A DNA stretch of 64,000 bases, from the NCBI RefSeq assembly GCF_001439845.1, contig NZ_JYLO01000018.1, positions 61,578-125,577 of the forward strand. The letters run 5' to 3'. The DNA is from Pseudomonas lactis (GTDB lineage: Bacteria; Pseudomonadota; Gammaproteobacteria; Pseudomonadales; Pseudomonadaceae). Position numbers and translations under genes: made by a program. The notes beneath the pieces are model-generated. The model was not told the DNA's origin. It worked only from the letters and a program-made list of their open reading frames with translations, and searched no databases. Positions 45,170-53,634 of this stretch are shown one piece after another (position 1 is the stretch's first letter; each line of letters begins with the position of its first letter).

Positions 45170-46659
45170 GTCTGTTCGCCTGCCGATTCGGCCACGGGCT
45201 GCAGTTCCGTCGACCAGCCACCGCCCAGAGAACGGTAGAGCGAGACGACGGACAGCGCGGAAGCCGTGGCGCAGTCGGCCAGCGCAGACTGGCTGGATAA
45301 CAGCGAGCGTTGAGCGACCAGCACCGAAGTGAAGTCAACCGTGCCTTGCTCGTAAGCGCGTTGCGCCACCTGCAAGGCCGTCTGGTTCTGGGTCAGTGCA
45401 TGTTCTAGCTGTGCATGCCGTTTCAGTTCGGTCGCGTAGGCATTCAGCGCGTCATCAACTTCATGCCAGGCGCTCAGTACGGTTTGCTGGTAGGCAATGG
45501 CCGCTGACCGGTGACGTGCCTCGGTCAGCGCCAGATTACTCTTGAGCCGTCCCCCCTGAAAGATCGGCAGGTGCAACGTTGGGCCGATGGAGAAGTACCG
45601 GGAACCCCAGCTTCCCAGATCAGAGAAATCAATCGACTGGATACCGACGCCGCCGGTCAGGCTGATGCGCGGGTAAAAGTCGGCTTGCGCAGCGCCGATA
45701 TCGGATATAGCAGCGCGCAACTGGGCGTCAGCCTGCAAGATGTCGGGCCGCTTTTGTGCCAGTTCAGACGGGATGCCTAGCGGCAGGCGTTGAGGCATAG
45801 CCGGTAATTCGGCGGCAACCAGTCGGTCATTCAGTTCGCGTGGCGATTTACCCAACAATAATGCCAATGCGTTCATCAGTACATCGCGCTGCTGATGCAG
45901 CTGGGTCAGGCGTGCCTCAATACTCGCTACGTCCGCACGGGCAGACGCCGCATCAAAACGCGTTGCGACGCCATGGCGTTCCCGGCTTTCCGCCAAGCGC
46001 ACTAGGTTTGCCGCGATCTGCCGGTTGTCTTCCATGATGGTTTCTTGTGCCTGCACGCCGCGTAGCAGCAGATAGGTACGTGCCACACCGCCGGCGAGCG
46101 AAACCCTGACGGCATCCATCTCGAAGTGGCTGGCTTGCAGCGTCGCCTCGGCGGAGTCGCCGAGATGTTGCAAGTAGCCCCACACGTCCAGTTCCCAGCC
46201 TGCTTGCACGCCTAACGACCACAGGTCGGTGGAATCGGTAGGTGCGCCGAGCATCGCCATGGGCGCGTTCTCGCTGAGGGATGACCGTGCGTAACTGGCG
46301 TCTGCCGAGACCTGTGGCCGACGCGCAGCCTGTGCCAGCCCCAGTCTTGCGTGGCTTTCCTCGATACGTGCGGCAGCAGCCAGGAGATCCAGATTGGATT
46401 GAGCAGCTTCAGTCTGCAATGCAGTCAATGTGGCATCGTTGAACAATTGCCACCATTCAGACGGAATCGCTTCCTCAGTGAGTGCGACTTCTGTTGCCAT
46501 AGTTGCCGCACGCGCTTGCAATGCCGCATGAGGTGTTGCCAGGCGCGGCCTCTCAACGTCCGGCATGGTCATGCAACCGGCAAGTGCCAGGACGGCAAGG
46601 AGTGGCGGAGCTACACGGGCGATGTAACGGCAGTCACGATCCCAAAGTATGCGTTTCAT
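45166..46659 (-). CDS. NodT-type outer-membrane efflux lipoprotein
   Basis: A 497-residue outer-membrane factor: lipobox LALAGCMT near residues 25-30, then the two-repeat coiled-coil fold (LQTEAAQSNLDLLAAAARIEESHARLGLAQAARRPQVSADASYARS, then KRPDILQADAQLRAAISDIGAAQADFYPRISL). It completes the tripartite pump. First gene of the operon, downstream of the TetR operators. Confidence 0.9.
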   Translation of the reverse strand: MKRILWDRDCRYIARVAPPLLAVLALAGCMTMPDVERPRLATPHAALQARAATMATEVALTEEAIPSEWWQLFNDATLTALQTEAAQSNLDLLAAAARIEESHARLGLAQAARRPQVSADASYARSSLSENAPMAMLGAPTDSTDLWSLGVQAGWELDVWGYLQHLGDSAEATLQASHFEMDAVRVSLAGGVARTYLLLRGVQAQETIMEDNRQIAANLVRLAESRERHGVATRFDAASARADVASIEARLTQLHQQRDVLMNALALLLGKSPRELNDRLVAAELPAMPQRLPLGIPSELAQKRPDILQADAQLRAAISDIGAAQADFYPRISLTGGVGIQSIDFSDLGSWGSRYFSIGPTLHLPIFQGGRLKSNLALTEARHRSAAIAYQQTVLSAWHEVDDALNAYATELKRHAQLEHALTQNQTALQVAQRAYEQGTVDFTSVLVAQRSLLSSQSALADCATASALSVVSLYRSLGGGWSTELQPVAESAGEQT

Positions 46660-46719
46660 GGAGGTCCTTGTAGTGTTCCAGGGCGGTGCAATGCAATCGA
46701 GGAGCTGATCAATTTTACC

Positions 46720-46735
46720 AGTACCGATCGGTACT
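46720..46735. promoter_or_regulatory. TetR-type operator (first copy)
   Basis: AGTACCGATCGGTACT is a perfect 16-base palindrome in the divergent region between the efflux operon and the TetR gene. ACCGATCGGT cores are typical TetR-family operators. Confidence 0.7.
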
Positions 46736-46820
46736 CTAGTGCTTTTTCATCTTTAGGTCAAGAAGATACAGCCTTATAAGACTTTATGTGAGATGGGTTT
46801 CATCACTTTTGCTATTATAA

Positions 46821-46834
46821 GAACCGATCGGCAT
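46821..46834. promoter_or_regulatory. TetR-type operator (second, imperfect copy)
   Basis: GAACCGATCGGCAT shares the ACCGATCGG core of the copy at 46720. It lies 39 bases ahead of the TetR start, suited to autoregulation. Confidence 0.55.
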
Positions 46835-46872
46835 AGTCTGGGTTTGTAATCTTCACTTTGCGGAGTAACCCA

Positions 46873-47502
46873 ATGCTTGCAACACCCACCGCTGACAGAA
46901 GCGAAAAGGAGCTGGTGGTATTAAATGCGGCCACCTTGCTGTTTCTGACGCACGGATTCAGTGCCACTACCACAGACATGATTCAACGTGAGGCCGGGGT
47001 GTCGAAGGCGACCATGTATGCTTGTTTTCCCAATAAGGAGGCGTTGTTTGCGGCAGTGATAGAGCGACAGTGCGCTTTTATGTCTTCTTCAATTCAGGCC
47101 ATAGAAGCGTCGCCGGAGGATGTCGTCAAGATGTTGACCGATGTAGGCAGGACCTACATCCAGACAGTGCTTTCACCGGCTGGGCTGGCGCTTTACCGTG
47201 TGGTGACGGCAGAGGCTCCCCGTTTTCCTGATTTGGGACGCCGGTTCTATCTGGCCGGCCCAAAGGCGGTCACCTCGCTGGTGGCTGCTCGCTTGAAAAA
47301 TGCAGCCGAAGCTGGAGAAATCAATGTCCAGGCTATTGGCGTCGATGCCGCTGCCGGCTTGTTCATCAGCATGGTTCGCGGCGAAGGCCAGCTCGAAGCA
47401 ATGACCCACCCTGGCTCGCAGTCTTCGGTCGCACAGATGTATCATTGGGTGCAGGTTGCCGTGACGACTTTTCTCGGGGCATTTGCGACAAAACAGCGAT
47501 AA
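46873..47502 (+). CDS. TetR-family repressor of the efflux operon
   Basis: A 209-residue TetR protein: helix-turn-helix in residues 17-60 (VLNAATLLFLTHGFSATTTDMIQREAGVSKATMYACFPNKEALF), then a helical ligand-binding domain. It is divergent from the efflux operon with two ACCGATCGG operators between them, so it very likely represses both. The ATG at 46873 is chosen because GGAG lies 8 bases upstream. Confidence 0.9.
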   Translation: MLATPTADRSEKELVVLNAATLLFLTHGFSATTTDMIQREAGVSKATMYACFPNKEALFAAVIERQCAFMSSSIQAIEASPEDVVKMLTDVGRTYIQTVLSPAGLALYRVVTAEAPRFPDLGRRFYLAGPKAVTSLVAARLKNAAEAGEINVQAIGVDAAAGLFISMVRGEGQLEAMTHPGSQSSVAQMYHWVQVAVTTFLGAFATKQR

Positions 47503-47632
47503 GGGTTTGATCAGCATCGCTCGCCATCTTCACTGCACGGTTTCAGGCACCTTCACACGGCCGTCCTTGGCCTGGTGAGTTGGAATGCAGATTGTTCGAA
47601 TGACGTTCTTGATGCAGTTGACGAAGCTAACA

Positions 47633-49579
47633 CTAGGTTATTCCAAAACCCCGCTGCCTCCCAATCTCCCACGACACTCCAGCACCGCGCACCGTCGCGG
47701 CGATCTGTTGACCCAACCGCTGTTCAATCACTGGCTTCCACGGCACCAGGCTAAACCCTATTCCGTCATCCAGTATGGCGTAGCGTCCGCTGGCGAGCAT
47801 GATGTTGCGACGGTAGGTGCCTGCGACGCGTTGGCCGTCAGCTACCGGTCGATGCTTCAGTCCGGTTTCAGCGGCAATGTCCTGTGCGGTGCGTGCCAGC
47901 TCTCGGTTGCGCAGCGTCGCCAGTAGATTGCGCGCCAAAATCACACGCTGCCCGCGCTTCTCGGCCAGTCCCTGTTCCGCGAGGAAGTCGCCGCGCTGTT
48001 GCAGCGCGTCCTTAACCTCGCTGCCAAAACCCGTATCCCCCAGCCCCTTACCGCCGCCGATCAACTGTTGATCCAGCCAGGTCGCGCCGATTACGCGGGC
48101 CTGTCGCTCTATCGGCAAGTGCGATTTCAGTTCCACCGCCACGCCGCCCAGGCGCTGCGCGTCGTACTGACGGCCCCGCTCGGGCAGGTCTTGCGGCACA
48201 TGCCAGACGCCTTCGGCCTGCCGTTCCACCAGGCCAGCGCGGCGCAGGGCTTCCAGTCGTCGCACATGAGCTTTAACCACCTCGCTTGGATCACGTTCGG
48301 GGTGCGGTTGAGCCATCGCAACGGCCAGATGGTGATCGGTTCGGTAGATGCCATTGACGGCCATTGCGGTGATGGTCTTGTCTGCGGTGCGTGGGGCGGT
48401 TGAGCCCTTGATTTCCACCACGGCGCCAGTCGGGTACTGCGCCAGTTCCGTGCGCGGCGGCAGCGCGACATAGTGTGCTTTGCCATCGGTGCCATCCACG
48501 ACCAGATAGCCCTTGTCGTAGAGTTCGTCGGCCAATCCTTTGCCAGCTACGCGGCCCATGATGGAACGGCCATTCTCGCCGGGCTGAAACACCGTCAGGT
48601 CGCGCTGCTTACCCCTCATGGCCCGCTGCATGGTGCGGATAATGTCGCCACGCTCGCCCATCGCCCGCAACGTGGGTTCAGCATCGGCATGGACAGTCCA
48701 GACCCCGGTCTGCAATTCGCTCGCCAGCCCCATACGCTGCAAGTGTTGCAGGCGGCCCACCAGCAACAGGCGCTGGCGTTTCAGCCGGGGTACTGCCTCC
48801 AGCCGTTCGGATCGCACCAGGCCATTCACGGCCTCGCGCTGCAAGGTACGATCCAGTCCCGTCCATCGTTCCTGATCGACTTCGCGGGCCATGCTGCGCT
48901 GGATCTCCAGTTCAGTGCGCGGCCCCAGCCAGTCAGTCGCCAGTTCCGAGGCCCGTTCGCGCATACCCTGGCTGATGTAGTCGCGGGAAATGATCAGGTC
49001 TTTTCCGGTGTCATCCTTTCCACGCAGGACGATGTGGGTATGCGGGTTGTCGGTGTTCCAGTGATCGACGGCCACCCATTCCAACCGGGTGCCCAGGTCG
49101 GCTTCCATACGATCCATCAGGTGACGGGTGTAAGTGCGCAGGTCATCGAGCTGTTCGGCATCCTCGGGCGAGACAATGAAGCGGAACTGGTGCCGATCCT
49201 CCCGGCCCCGTTCCTCAAAGGCAGACAGGTCAGCATCATCGGTCATGGGGTCGTAGGCTCTACCCGGTTCGCCATCGCGCCCCACGCCTTCGCGCTCGAT
49301 ATAACGCAGATGCGTGGCGGTCGAGCGCGCGCCCGCCTTGGCGAGATTGACCAGCCGGGTCTTGATGGTGACGCGCCGGGAACCCGCCGTCAGTGATGCG
49401 CCGGTAAAGCGCGCCGCAACGTGGCCACGCCCCAGCCGAGCGCCAGGACGATTGCCTGCCTTGGCGACCTTTGCGCCCGCCTTGCTCGTTTGGCGAAGCA
49501 CCTGATTGATGAAGGCATCGCCACGCTGCTTGGGCGCGCCCGGACGGAGGCGGAAGCGGTCATCGTCGTGGCGGCTCAT
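47633..49579 (-). CDS. VirD2-like relaxase with DUF3363 domain
   Basis: A 648-residue relaxase. The first 120 residues are basic, then the nicking domain has the metal-binding pattern VAVDHWNTDNPHTHIVLRG near residue 170 and HLMDRMEADLG before it; the C-terminal half is DUF3363. It cuts one strand at oriT and stays bound to the 5' end during transfer. It lies downstream of a 480-base non-coding region that should contain oriT. The ATG at 49579 is chosen to start MSRHDDDRFRLRPG; a longer frame lacks support. Confidence 0.9.
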   Translation of the reverse strand: MSRHDDDRFRLRPGAPKQRGDAFINQVLRQTSKAGAKVAKAGNRPGARLGRGHVAARFTGASLTAGSRRVTIKTRLVNLAKAGARSTATHLRYIEREGVGRDGEPGRAYDPMTDDADLSAFEERGREDRHQFRFIVSPEDAEQLDDLRTYTRHLMDRMEADLGTRLEWVAVDHWNTDNPHTHIVLRGKDDTGKDLIISRDYISQGMRERASELATDWLGPRTELEIQRSMAREVDQERWTGLDRTLQREAVNGLVRSERLEAVPRLKRQRLLLVGRLQHLQRMGLASELQTGVWTVHADAEPTLRAMGERGDIIRTMQRAMRGKQRDLTVFQPGENGRSIMGRVAGKGLADELYDKGYLVVDGTDGKAHYVALPPRTELAQYPTGAVVEIKGSTAPRTADKTITAMAVNGIYRTDHHLAVAMAQPHPERDPSEVVKAHVRRLEALRRAGLVERQAEGVWHVPQDLPERGRQYDAQRLGGVAVELKSHLPIERQARVIGATWLDQQLIGGGKGLGDTGFGSEVKDALQQRGDFLAEQGLAEKRGQRVILARNLLATLRNRELARTAQDIAAETGLKHRPVADGQRVAGTYRRNIMLASGRYAILDDGIGFSLVPWKPVIEQRLGQQIAATVRGAGVSWEIGRQRGFGIT

Positions 49580-49720
49580 ATTGCGGCTCCATCCAAGACC
49601 AGCGTAGCCAAACGGGAAAAGCACGCACTTGGCTCAAGGCTGACAAGGCTTTGGCTAACCACGCGGCACGGTGCCGCTATCAGGTGCGTGCCGCGCCACC
49701 CCCACGTGCAGACAGACATT

Positions 49721-49759
49721 TCGCGCAACGTAGTGCCGCGACCTTTTATCTTGCCCTGC
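49721..49759 (+). other. Candidate oriT: hairpin plus nick-like sequence
   Basis: A hairpin (stem TCGC-GCA with TGC-GCGA, one bulged base, 49721-49741) is followed by TATCTTGCCCTGC at 49747-49759. This differs at two of 13 bases from the nick region of RP4 (TATCCTG, cut, CCCGGC). It lies in the 480-base gap between traF and the relaxase. An open frame of 162 codons over the gap is judged spurious. The cut site would follow 49753. Confidence 0.4.
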
Positions 49760-50060
49760 ATCTTTTCCCGGCCTGACAGCACGGGAATGCGATGCCCCGG
49801 CGGCGCTGCGCAGGGCGCAGCCTGCCGACCGGCGAACGCCCACCATGCCGCAGGCGTGGCGCGTTCGGGGCAAGCTATCTGCACAGGGGGAAGCACTCGG
49901 GAGTGCAGCGCGGCTGCGCTCCCACGGCGCGCATGGCGACACGGCGAGCGCATGGCCATCGGTACGCCTGATAGCACGTCAACGACAAGCGGCAGCGCGT
50001 CGAATGTGCTGCATGAAAGACGAAGGCCAATGCGCCAGCGAGGTCGGAAGTCGTTCAGGG

Positions 50061-50600
50061 TCATGGTTGCTTCTCCAGGAAGATGGGCTGCGCGGTACCG
50101 ATCACAGCGGATGCCTGGATCGGCCCGAAGTAGCGGCTGTCGAACGACGCCGGATTGGTTGTGCTCAACAGGAACAGTTCACCGTCGGCCAGCGGGCGGC
50201 ATTGCGGCCAGAATGGCAGCGACCGGCCCATGCGGTCGGCAGGCAGTACCGCCGTCACCGGCACGCCGTCGATGCGTACCTGGCCGTCCACGATGCAGAC
50301 ATGTTGTGGCGCGACCGCGCCCACACGTTTGAGCAGCGGGATGTGCGATGGTAGGTAGCCGCGCTGCGCAGCGAGTGCGGCCACGTCTGCCGGAAGCTGG
50401 GCCAGCACGATGCTGCCAATGTGCGTCGGGGCTGTCGGTCGGATGCGATACCAGCCGACCGGAACACTGTCTGATGGGTTGTAGATGATGTGCGCCGCAG
50501 GCTGCACGAAGGACACCCAGGCCAGCGCAGCGAGGCCGCAGGCGGACAGGACGGCCAGTACGATGCGAACACGCGGGCGTGAGCGAGACTTGGCTGTCAT
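50061..50600 (-). CDS. traF: TraF, S26-type maturation protease
   Basis: A 179-residue membrane-anchored serine protease: one N-terminal helix (VLAVLSACGLAALAWVSFV), then NPSDSVPVGWYRI with the catalytic Ser, LLKRVGA with the catalytic Lys, and FDSRYFGPI near the end. In related systems TraF processes pilin; a TrbC pilin is present in this element. It overlaps the next gene by 4 bases. Confidence 0.9.
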   Translation of the reverse strand: MTAKSRSRPRVRIVLAVLSACGLAALAWVSFVQPAAHIIYNPSDSVPVGWYRIRPTAPTHIGSIVLAQLPADVAALAAQRGYLPSHIPLLKRVGAVAPQHVCIVDGQVRIDGVPVTAVLPADRMGRSLPFWPQCRPLADGELFLLSTTNPASFDSRYFGPIQASAVIGTAQPIFLEKQP

Positions 50601-51139
50601 TGCAATTCCCTCCCGGCCAGCCAGGCGGCATGTCGCTCGGCGGTGTACTCCGGCAGTGGCAGGCGGGCCGCCAGACGGTTGCCCAGCGTGCGCCAGTACG
50701 CGGGCGACGCGTCGATGGCGGCAATACCCAGCGACTCAATGGCATCAATCGTTGCCAGCGTGGCGCGTATCCTCTTTTCGCCTTCCACATGCAGCAGCAG
50801 ACGTGCACCCGGTTGCACGCCGGGGATGCGCTGCACCGCGTCCAGCGGCGTGCAAGCCTGCATCACCATGAGCTGCCAACGCGTGGTGCCGTAGTCGTTG
50901 GCCTGCCAACGCACACGGCAGAACACGGACGCGGGCAGGAACACGGCGCAGCGCCGCCAGCGGTCGAGCTGGAGCATGCGCGCCGGCTCGCCAAAGCGCA
51001 GATAGAGGTTGAAACGCTGGTCGATGTAAGCCAGCGAAACGCGGGTCAAGGGCACGTTGCCGGTCTGTCCGGCGAGTGTATGCGGCGCTTGCATTGGTAT
51101 GGCTGTTTCTGGTGTCAGCTGCACCGGATGGGCAGTCAT
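50597..51139 (-). CDS. DUF2840 protein of the transfer region
   Basis: A 180-residue soluble protein. Family sequence includes TRVSLAYIDQRFNLYLRFGEPAR, VFLPASVFCRVRWQANDYGTTRWQL and ARLPLPEYTAERHAAWLAGR. It is always found next to traF in these elements; its action is unknown. It overlaps its neighbours on both sides. Confidence 0.85.
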   Translation of the reverse strand: MTAHPVQLTPETAIPMQAPHTLAGQTGNVPLTRVSLAYIDQRFNLYLRFGEPARMLQLDRWRRCAVFLPASVFCRVRWQANDYGTTRWQLMVMQACTPLDAVQRIPGVQPGARLLLHVEGEKRIRATLATIDAIESLGIAAIDASPAYWRTLGNRLAARLPLPEYTAERHAAWLAGRELQ

Positions 51140-51411
51140 GGTGTGTTCTCCGGGAACTCGCGCTCCAACAGACCACGCAGCAGCTCGGCCACCGTCACGC
51201 CTTGCGTGAAGGCCGAGACCTTGATGCGCGCCCGCAAGGCGGGTGTCACGTCGAGGGTCAGGCGGGCCGTGTACAGGTCGCCTTTCTGAAGGTCGGCGGT
51301 ATCGCCCTGGCGAACCCACGCTTCGGCGTGCGGGTTCGCGGGCGGACGTGCACCGATGCCGATGCGCTCGCCCGCGCGTTTGCTGGATGGCTTGTCGTTT
51401 GCGCTACTCAT
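51136..51411 (-). CDS. Ribbon-helix-helix protein next to parA
   Basis: A 91-residue protein; a disordered start, then KGDLYTARLTLDVTPALRARIKVSAFTQGVTVAELLRGLLE, a ribbon-helix-helix unit. It is between parA and the DUF2840 gene, coupled to both by ATGA overlaps. It could act as the DNA-binding partner of ParA, or regulate the operon; inferred. Confidence 0.8.
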   Translation of the reverse strand: MSSANDKPSSKRAGERIGIGARPPANPHAEAWVRQGDTADLQKGDLYTARLTLDVTPALRARIKVSAFTQGVTVAELLRGLLEREFPENTP

Positions 51412-52046
51412 GACGACCACCGCAGCAGTTCATCGACCAGTGCCGTGATTTCCCGCGCAGCGGCGCTGTCCGGCACCAGTTCGCGAGCGAGCCGACCAGC
51501 GGCCACGCTGTCGGCGAAGACGATGCGCTGACGTACTTCGCTGCGCAGCGCTGGCAACGGTTGGTCGGCCAGCGCCTGACGTGCCTCGCGTCCGATCACC
51601 GTGGTGCTGACACGGCGATTGATGACGAAGGCAGCGGCGAGCTGGGGCCGGAATACCTGCGCCTCACGAATCAGCGACACCATCTCGGCGCTGGCCCAGA
51701 GGTCGTAGGGGCTCGGTTGCACCGGAATCAACACGCAATCAGCCGCCAGCAGCGCGGAGCGCGCCAAGGCGGCAATCCGGGGTGGCCCATCAATAACAAC
51801 GTGATCGGCTCGCCTGGCGAGTTCTGGGGCTTCCTGATGCAAGGTTTCCCTTGCCAGCCCCACGGCGCTGAACAGCCTTGGTAGTCCTTGCTGGCTTCTG
51901 CGCTGTGTCCAATCCAGTGATGAACCCTGCGGGTCGGCATCCAGCAGAATGACGTGCTGCCCGCGTAGGGCCAGTTCCCCGGCGATATGCGTGGCGAGCG
52001 TAGTCTTGCCTACGCCGCCTTTCTGGTTGAGCAAGGCAATAATCAT
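51408..52046 (-). CDS. parA: ParA-family partition ATPase
   Basis: A 212-residue Walker-type ATPase of the small ParA group: deviant Walker A QKGGVGKTT at residues 8-16, LLDADPQGSSLDW near 34 and VVIDGPPRIAAL near 82. It moves or stabilises the excised circle or replication intermediates. Starts the operon with the ribbon-helix-helix, DUF2840, traF and relaxase genes. Confidence 0.9.
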   Translation of the reverse strand: MIIALLNQKGGVGKTTLATHIAGELALRGQHVILLDADPQGSSLDWTQRRSQQGLPRLFSAVGLARETLHQEAPELARRADHVVIDGPPRIAALARSALLAADCVLIPVQPSPYDLWASAEMVSLIREAQVFRPQLAAAFVINRRVSTTVIGREARQALADQPLPALRSEVRQRIVFADSVAAGRLARELVPDSAAAREITALVDELLRWSS

Positions 52047-52170
52047 GGCGCGGCCCTCCGATCTGGAAAGCCGGTCGGTTTTTGTCCTGCTGAACGGGGT
52101 TGGTTTTGAGGCTGTTTTTGCCGTCGGGATGGCGGCGCTTTTCGCCTTTCAGCCGTTGCCCACCGCAACC

Positions 52171-52368
52171 CTGTTTCTTTATTAAAAGTTAGAGTATTTA
52201 AGTTAGTAAAGTTAAGGGGCGTGTAAACCCGCGCCGTTACTGGCTCTCCGGCGGTTTCGTACTCCTGATAGCACGATAGTCGTACTCCCGATAGCACGAT
52301 ACCCCTTACTCCTGATAGCACGACACTATTCACAGGTTGTCCCGGAGTTATCCCCAGGGTTATCCCCG
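52171..52368. other. Candidate replication origin with three iterons and an AT-rich stretch
   Basis: Three direct repeats of TACTCC(T/C)GATAGCACGA(T/C)A begin at 52260, 52283 and 52307, spaced 23-24 bases, about two helical turns. On one side lies an AT-rich stretch (52173-52216) with AAGTTA three times; on the other lie two TTATCCCC(A/G) sequences, close to DnaA boxes. It sits between the replication initiator and parA. This is the usual make-up of an iteron origin; function is inferred. Confidence 0.65.
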
Positions 52369-53205
52369 TGCTGTCAGCGGCACGGGCCGGAACGTCAACA
52401 ACTCGATGTCGTCCTCGGGCATCCGCACGATGCCCAACTCGTAACCCGGCAAGGATTGCTTGGCCACCAGCGCACGCAGGTCGTAGGCAAAATCCGAGAA
52501 ACGGGATCGGCTGCCCGACTTGCGGTGCAGGTGCCGGAAGTCGAATTGCCAGCCGTCTTCCTGCTTGCCACCATGCTTGCGCACCAGGCGGTACAGCCAG
52601 CGTTCGATGCCACCGGTCAGGCTGAAATAGGCCGGGTCGATGGTCAGCACCAGGGCGGCGTCCAGCACACCCGCATAAAACCAATCCGGCAGAATCAGTT
52701 CGATGCCCAGTGGTGTGCCGCTGGCGTCGGCCAGTTCCTTCCATTCGTTGATCCACGAGAAGCGGTGCAGCCGCCGTCCGGTGGTTTCGCGGATGGACGT
52801 GGCCACGGTGGTGGATTGCAGCCGATCCAGCGCGGCCTTGAGGCGCTGATAGTCGCGGGAGCCGGTGCCACGACCGATGAAGCGCAGGATCTCGTAAGGC
52901 GTGGCACGCATCAGTCGCGAGGTGGATAAACCGGCGTCCATCGCCTCCACGATCTGGCTGGCGGCCCAGATCAGGATGTCGGCATCCCAGATCGTGGCAA
53001 TGCCGTGCTCGGCTGTGCCTTCCACTCGGATGGTGATGTTGCCACTGCGAAAGTCGATCGGTGCTACGCGCCGCGACTTCGCCAGCGAGAAGAACGGATA
53101 CGCCATCAAGTCCTGGGTGTCGCGCGGTGCCATGTCGCCCGGCAGCGCCCGGAACAGGTCGAGCTGTTCCCGTGACGGCAAGGCATGCTCTGGTGGGCGG
53201 GACAT
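52360..53205 (-). CDS. repA: RPA-type replication initiator protein
   Basis: A 281-residue initiator of the RPA family: MAYPFFSLAKSRRVAPIDFRSGNITIRVEGTAEHGIATIWDADILIW near the start, RATPYEILRFIGRGTGSRDYQRLKAALDRLQSTTV, then GGIERWLYRLVRKHGG. These are plasmid-type initiators that many Tn4371-like elements also carry. Iterons lie 35 bases beyond its stop codon. Probably binds them to replicate the excised circle. Confidence 0.9.
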   Translation of the reverse strand: MSRPPEHALPSREQLDLFRALPGDMAPRDTQDLMAYPFFSLAKSRRVAPIDFRSGNITIRVEGTAEHGIATIWDADILIWAASQIVEAMDAGLSTSRLMRATPYEILRFIGRGTGSRDYQRLKAALDRLQSTTVATSIRETTGRRLHRFSWINEWKELADASGTPLGIELILPDWFYAGVLDAALVLTIDPAYFSLTGGIERWLYRLVRKHGGKQEDGWQFDFRHLHRKSGSRSRFSDFAYDLRALVAKQSLPGYELGIVRMPEDDIELLTFRPVPLTARG

Positions 53206-53231
53206 GGCGATGGCTACCGTCGCGCCGCTGC

Positions 53232-53516
53232 TCAGCGGCCATCACGATAATCACCCGCGTGACGCTCGGCGTATTCGGGATCAGACGTCGCCTCGTAGCT
53301 GTGCGCATCGGCCCAGGCCTCGAGGTCGGCCACCGCGTACATGACGCGGCGACCGAACTTGCGAAACGTCGGCCCGCCGCCGATCACGCGCTGTTTCTCC
53401 AGCGTGCGCGGCGACAGCCGCAGGTAGTCGGCAGCCTCGTCGTTGGTCAGGTAGCGTTGGGGTTGTGCGGTCGTGGTGACGGCAGCGGTAGCAGGTCGAA
53501 TAGGTGCGGGTCGCAT
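53232..53516 (-). CDS. AlpA/excisionase-like helix-turn-helix protein
   Basis: A 94-residue protein with a winged helix-turn-helix (YLTNDEAADYLRLSPRTLEKQRVIGGGPTFRKFGRRVMYAVADLEAW) of the MerR/AlpA/excisionase class. It begins the operon ahead of repA. The ATG at 53516 is preferred since GGAGG lies 8 bases before it. It may control rep or excision. Confidence 0.85.
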   Translation of the reverse strand: MRPAPIRPATAAVTTTAQPQRYLTNDEAADYLRLSPRTLEKQRVIGGGPTFRKFGRRVMYAVADLEAWADAHSYEATSDPEYAERHAGDYRDGR

Positions 53517-53572
53517 GGGATAGACCTCCATCGGTCAGGGAAGCCCGGCCACACAGCGTGACCGGATGGAGG

Positions 53573-53581
53573 TAGTCTCAA
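53573..53581. promoter_or_regulatory. TAGTCTCAA motif ahead of the AlpA-like gene
   Basis: This nine-base word recurs exactly at 54704, also in a promoter region of a minus-strand element gene. At 54693-54711 it is part of a TGAGAC/GTCTCA inverted repeat. A shared regulator is possible but not shown. Confidence 0.3.
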
Positions 53582-53634
53582 GAAAGATGAGCTGCTTGCT
53601 CAGGGACGTTGTGCAGGGAGCGCGAAACGTCCCC

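Noticed and set aside
49576..50064. An open frame of 162 codons between traF and the relaxase, starting in an ATGA overlap with traF
   Set aside because: Its residue make-up (Arg, Ala, Pro, Cys) is that of a GC-rich shadow frame, it matches no family I know, and the region should hold oriT. The overlap start leaves a small chance that it is real.
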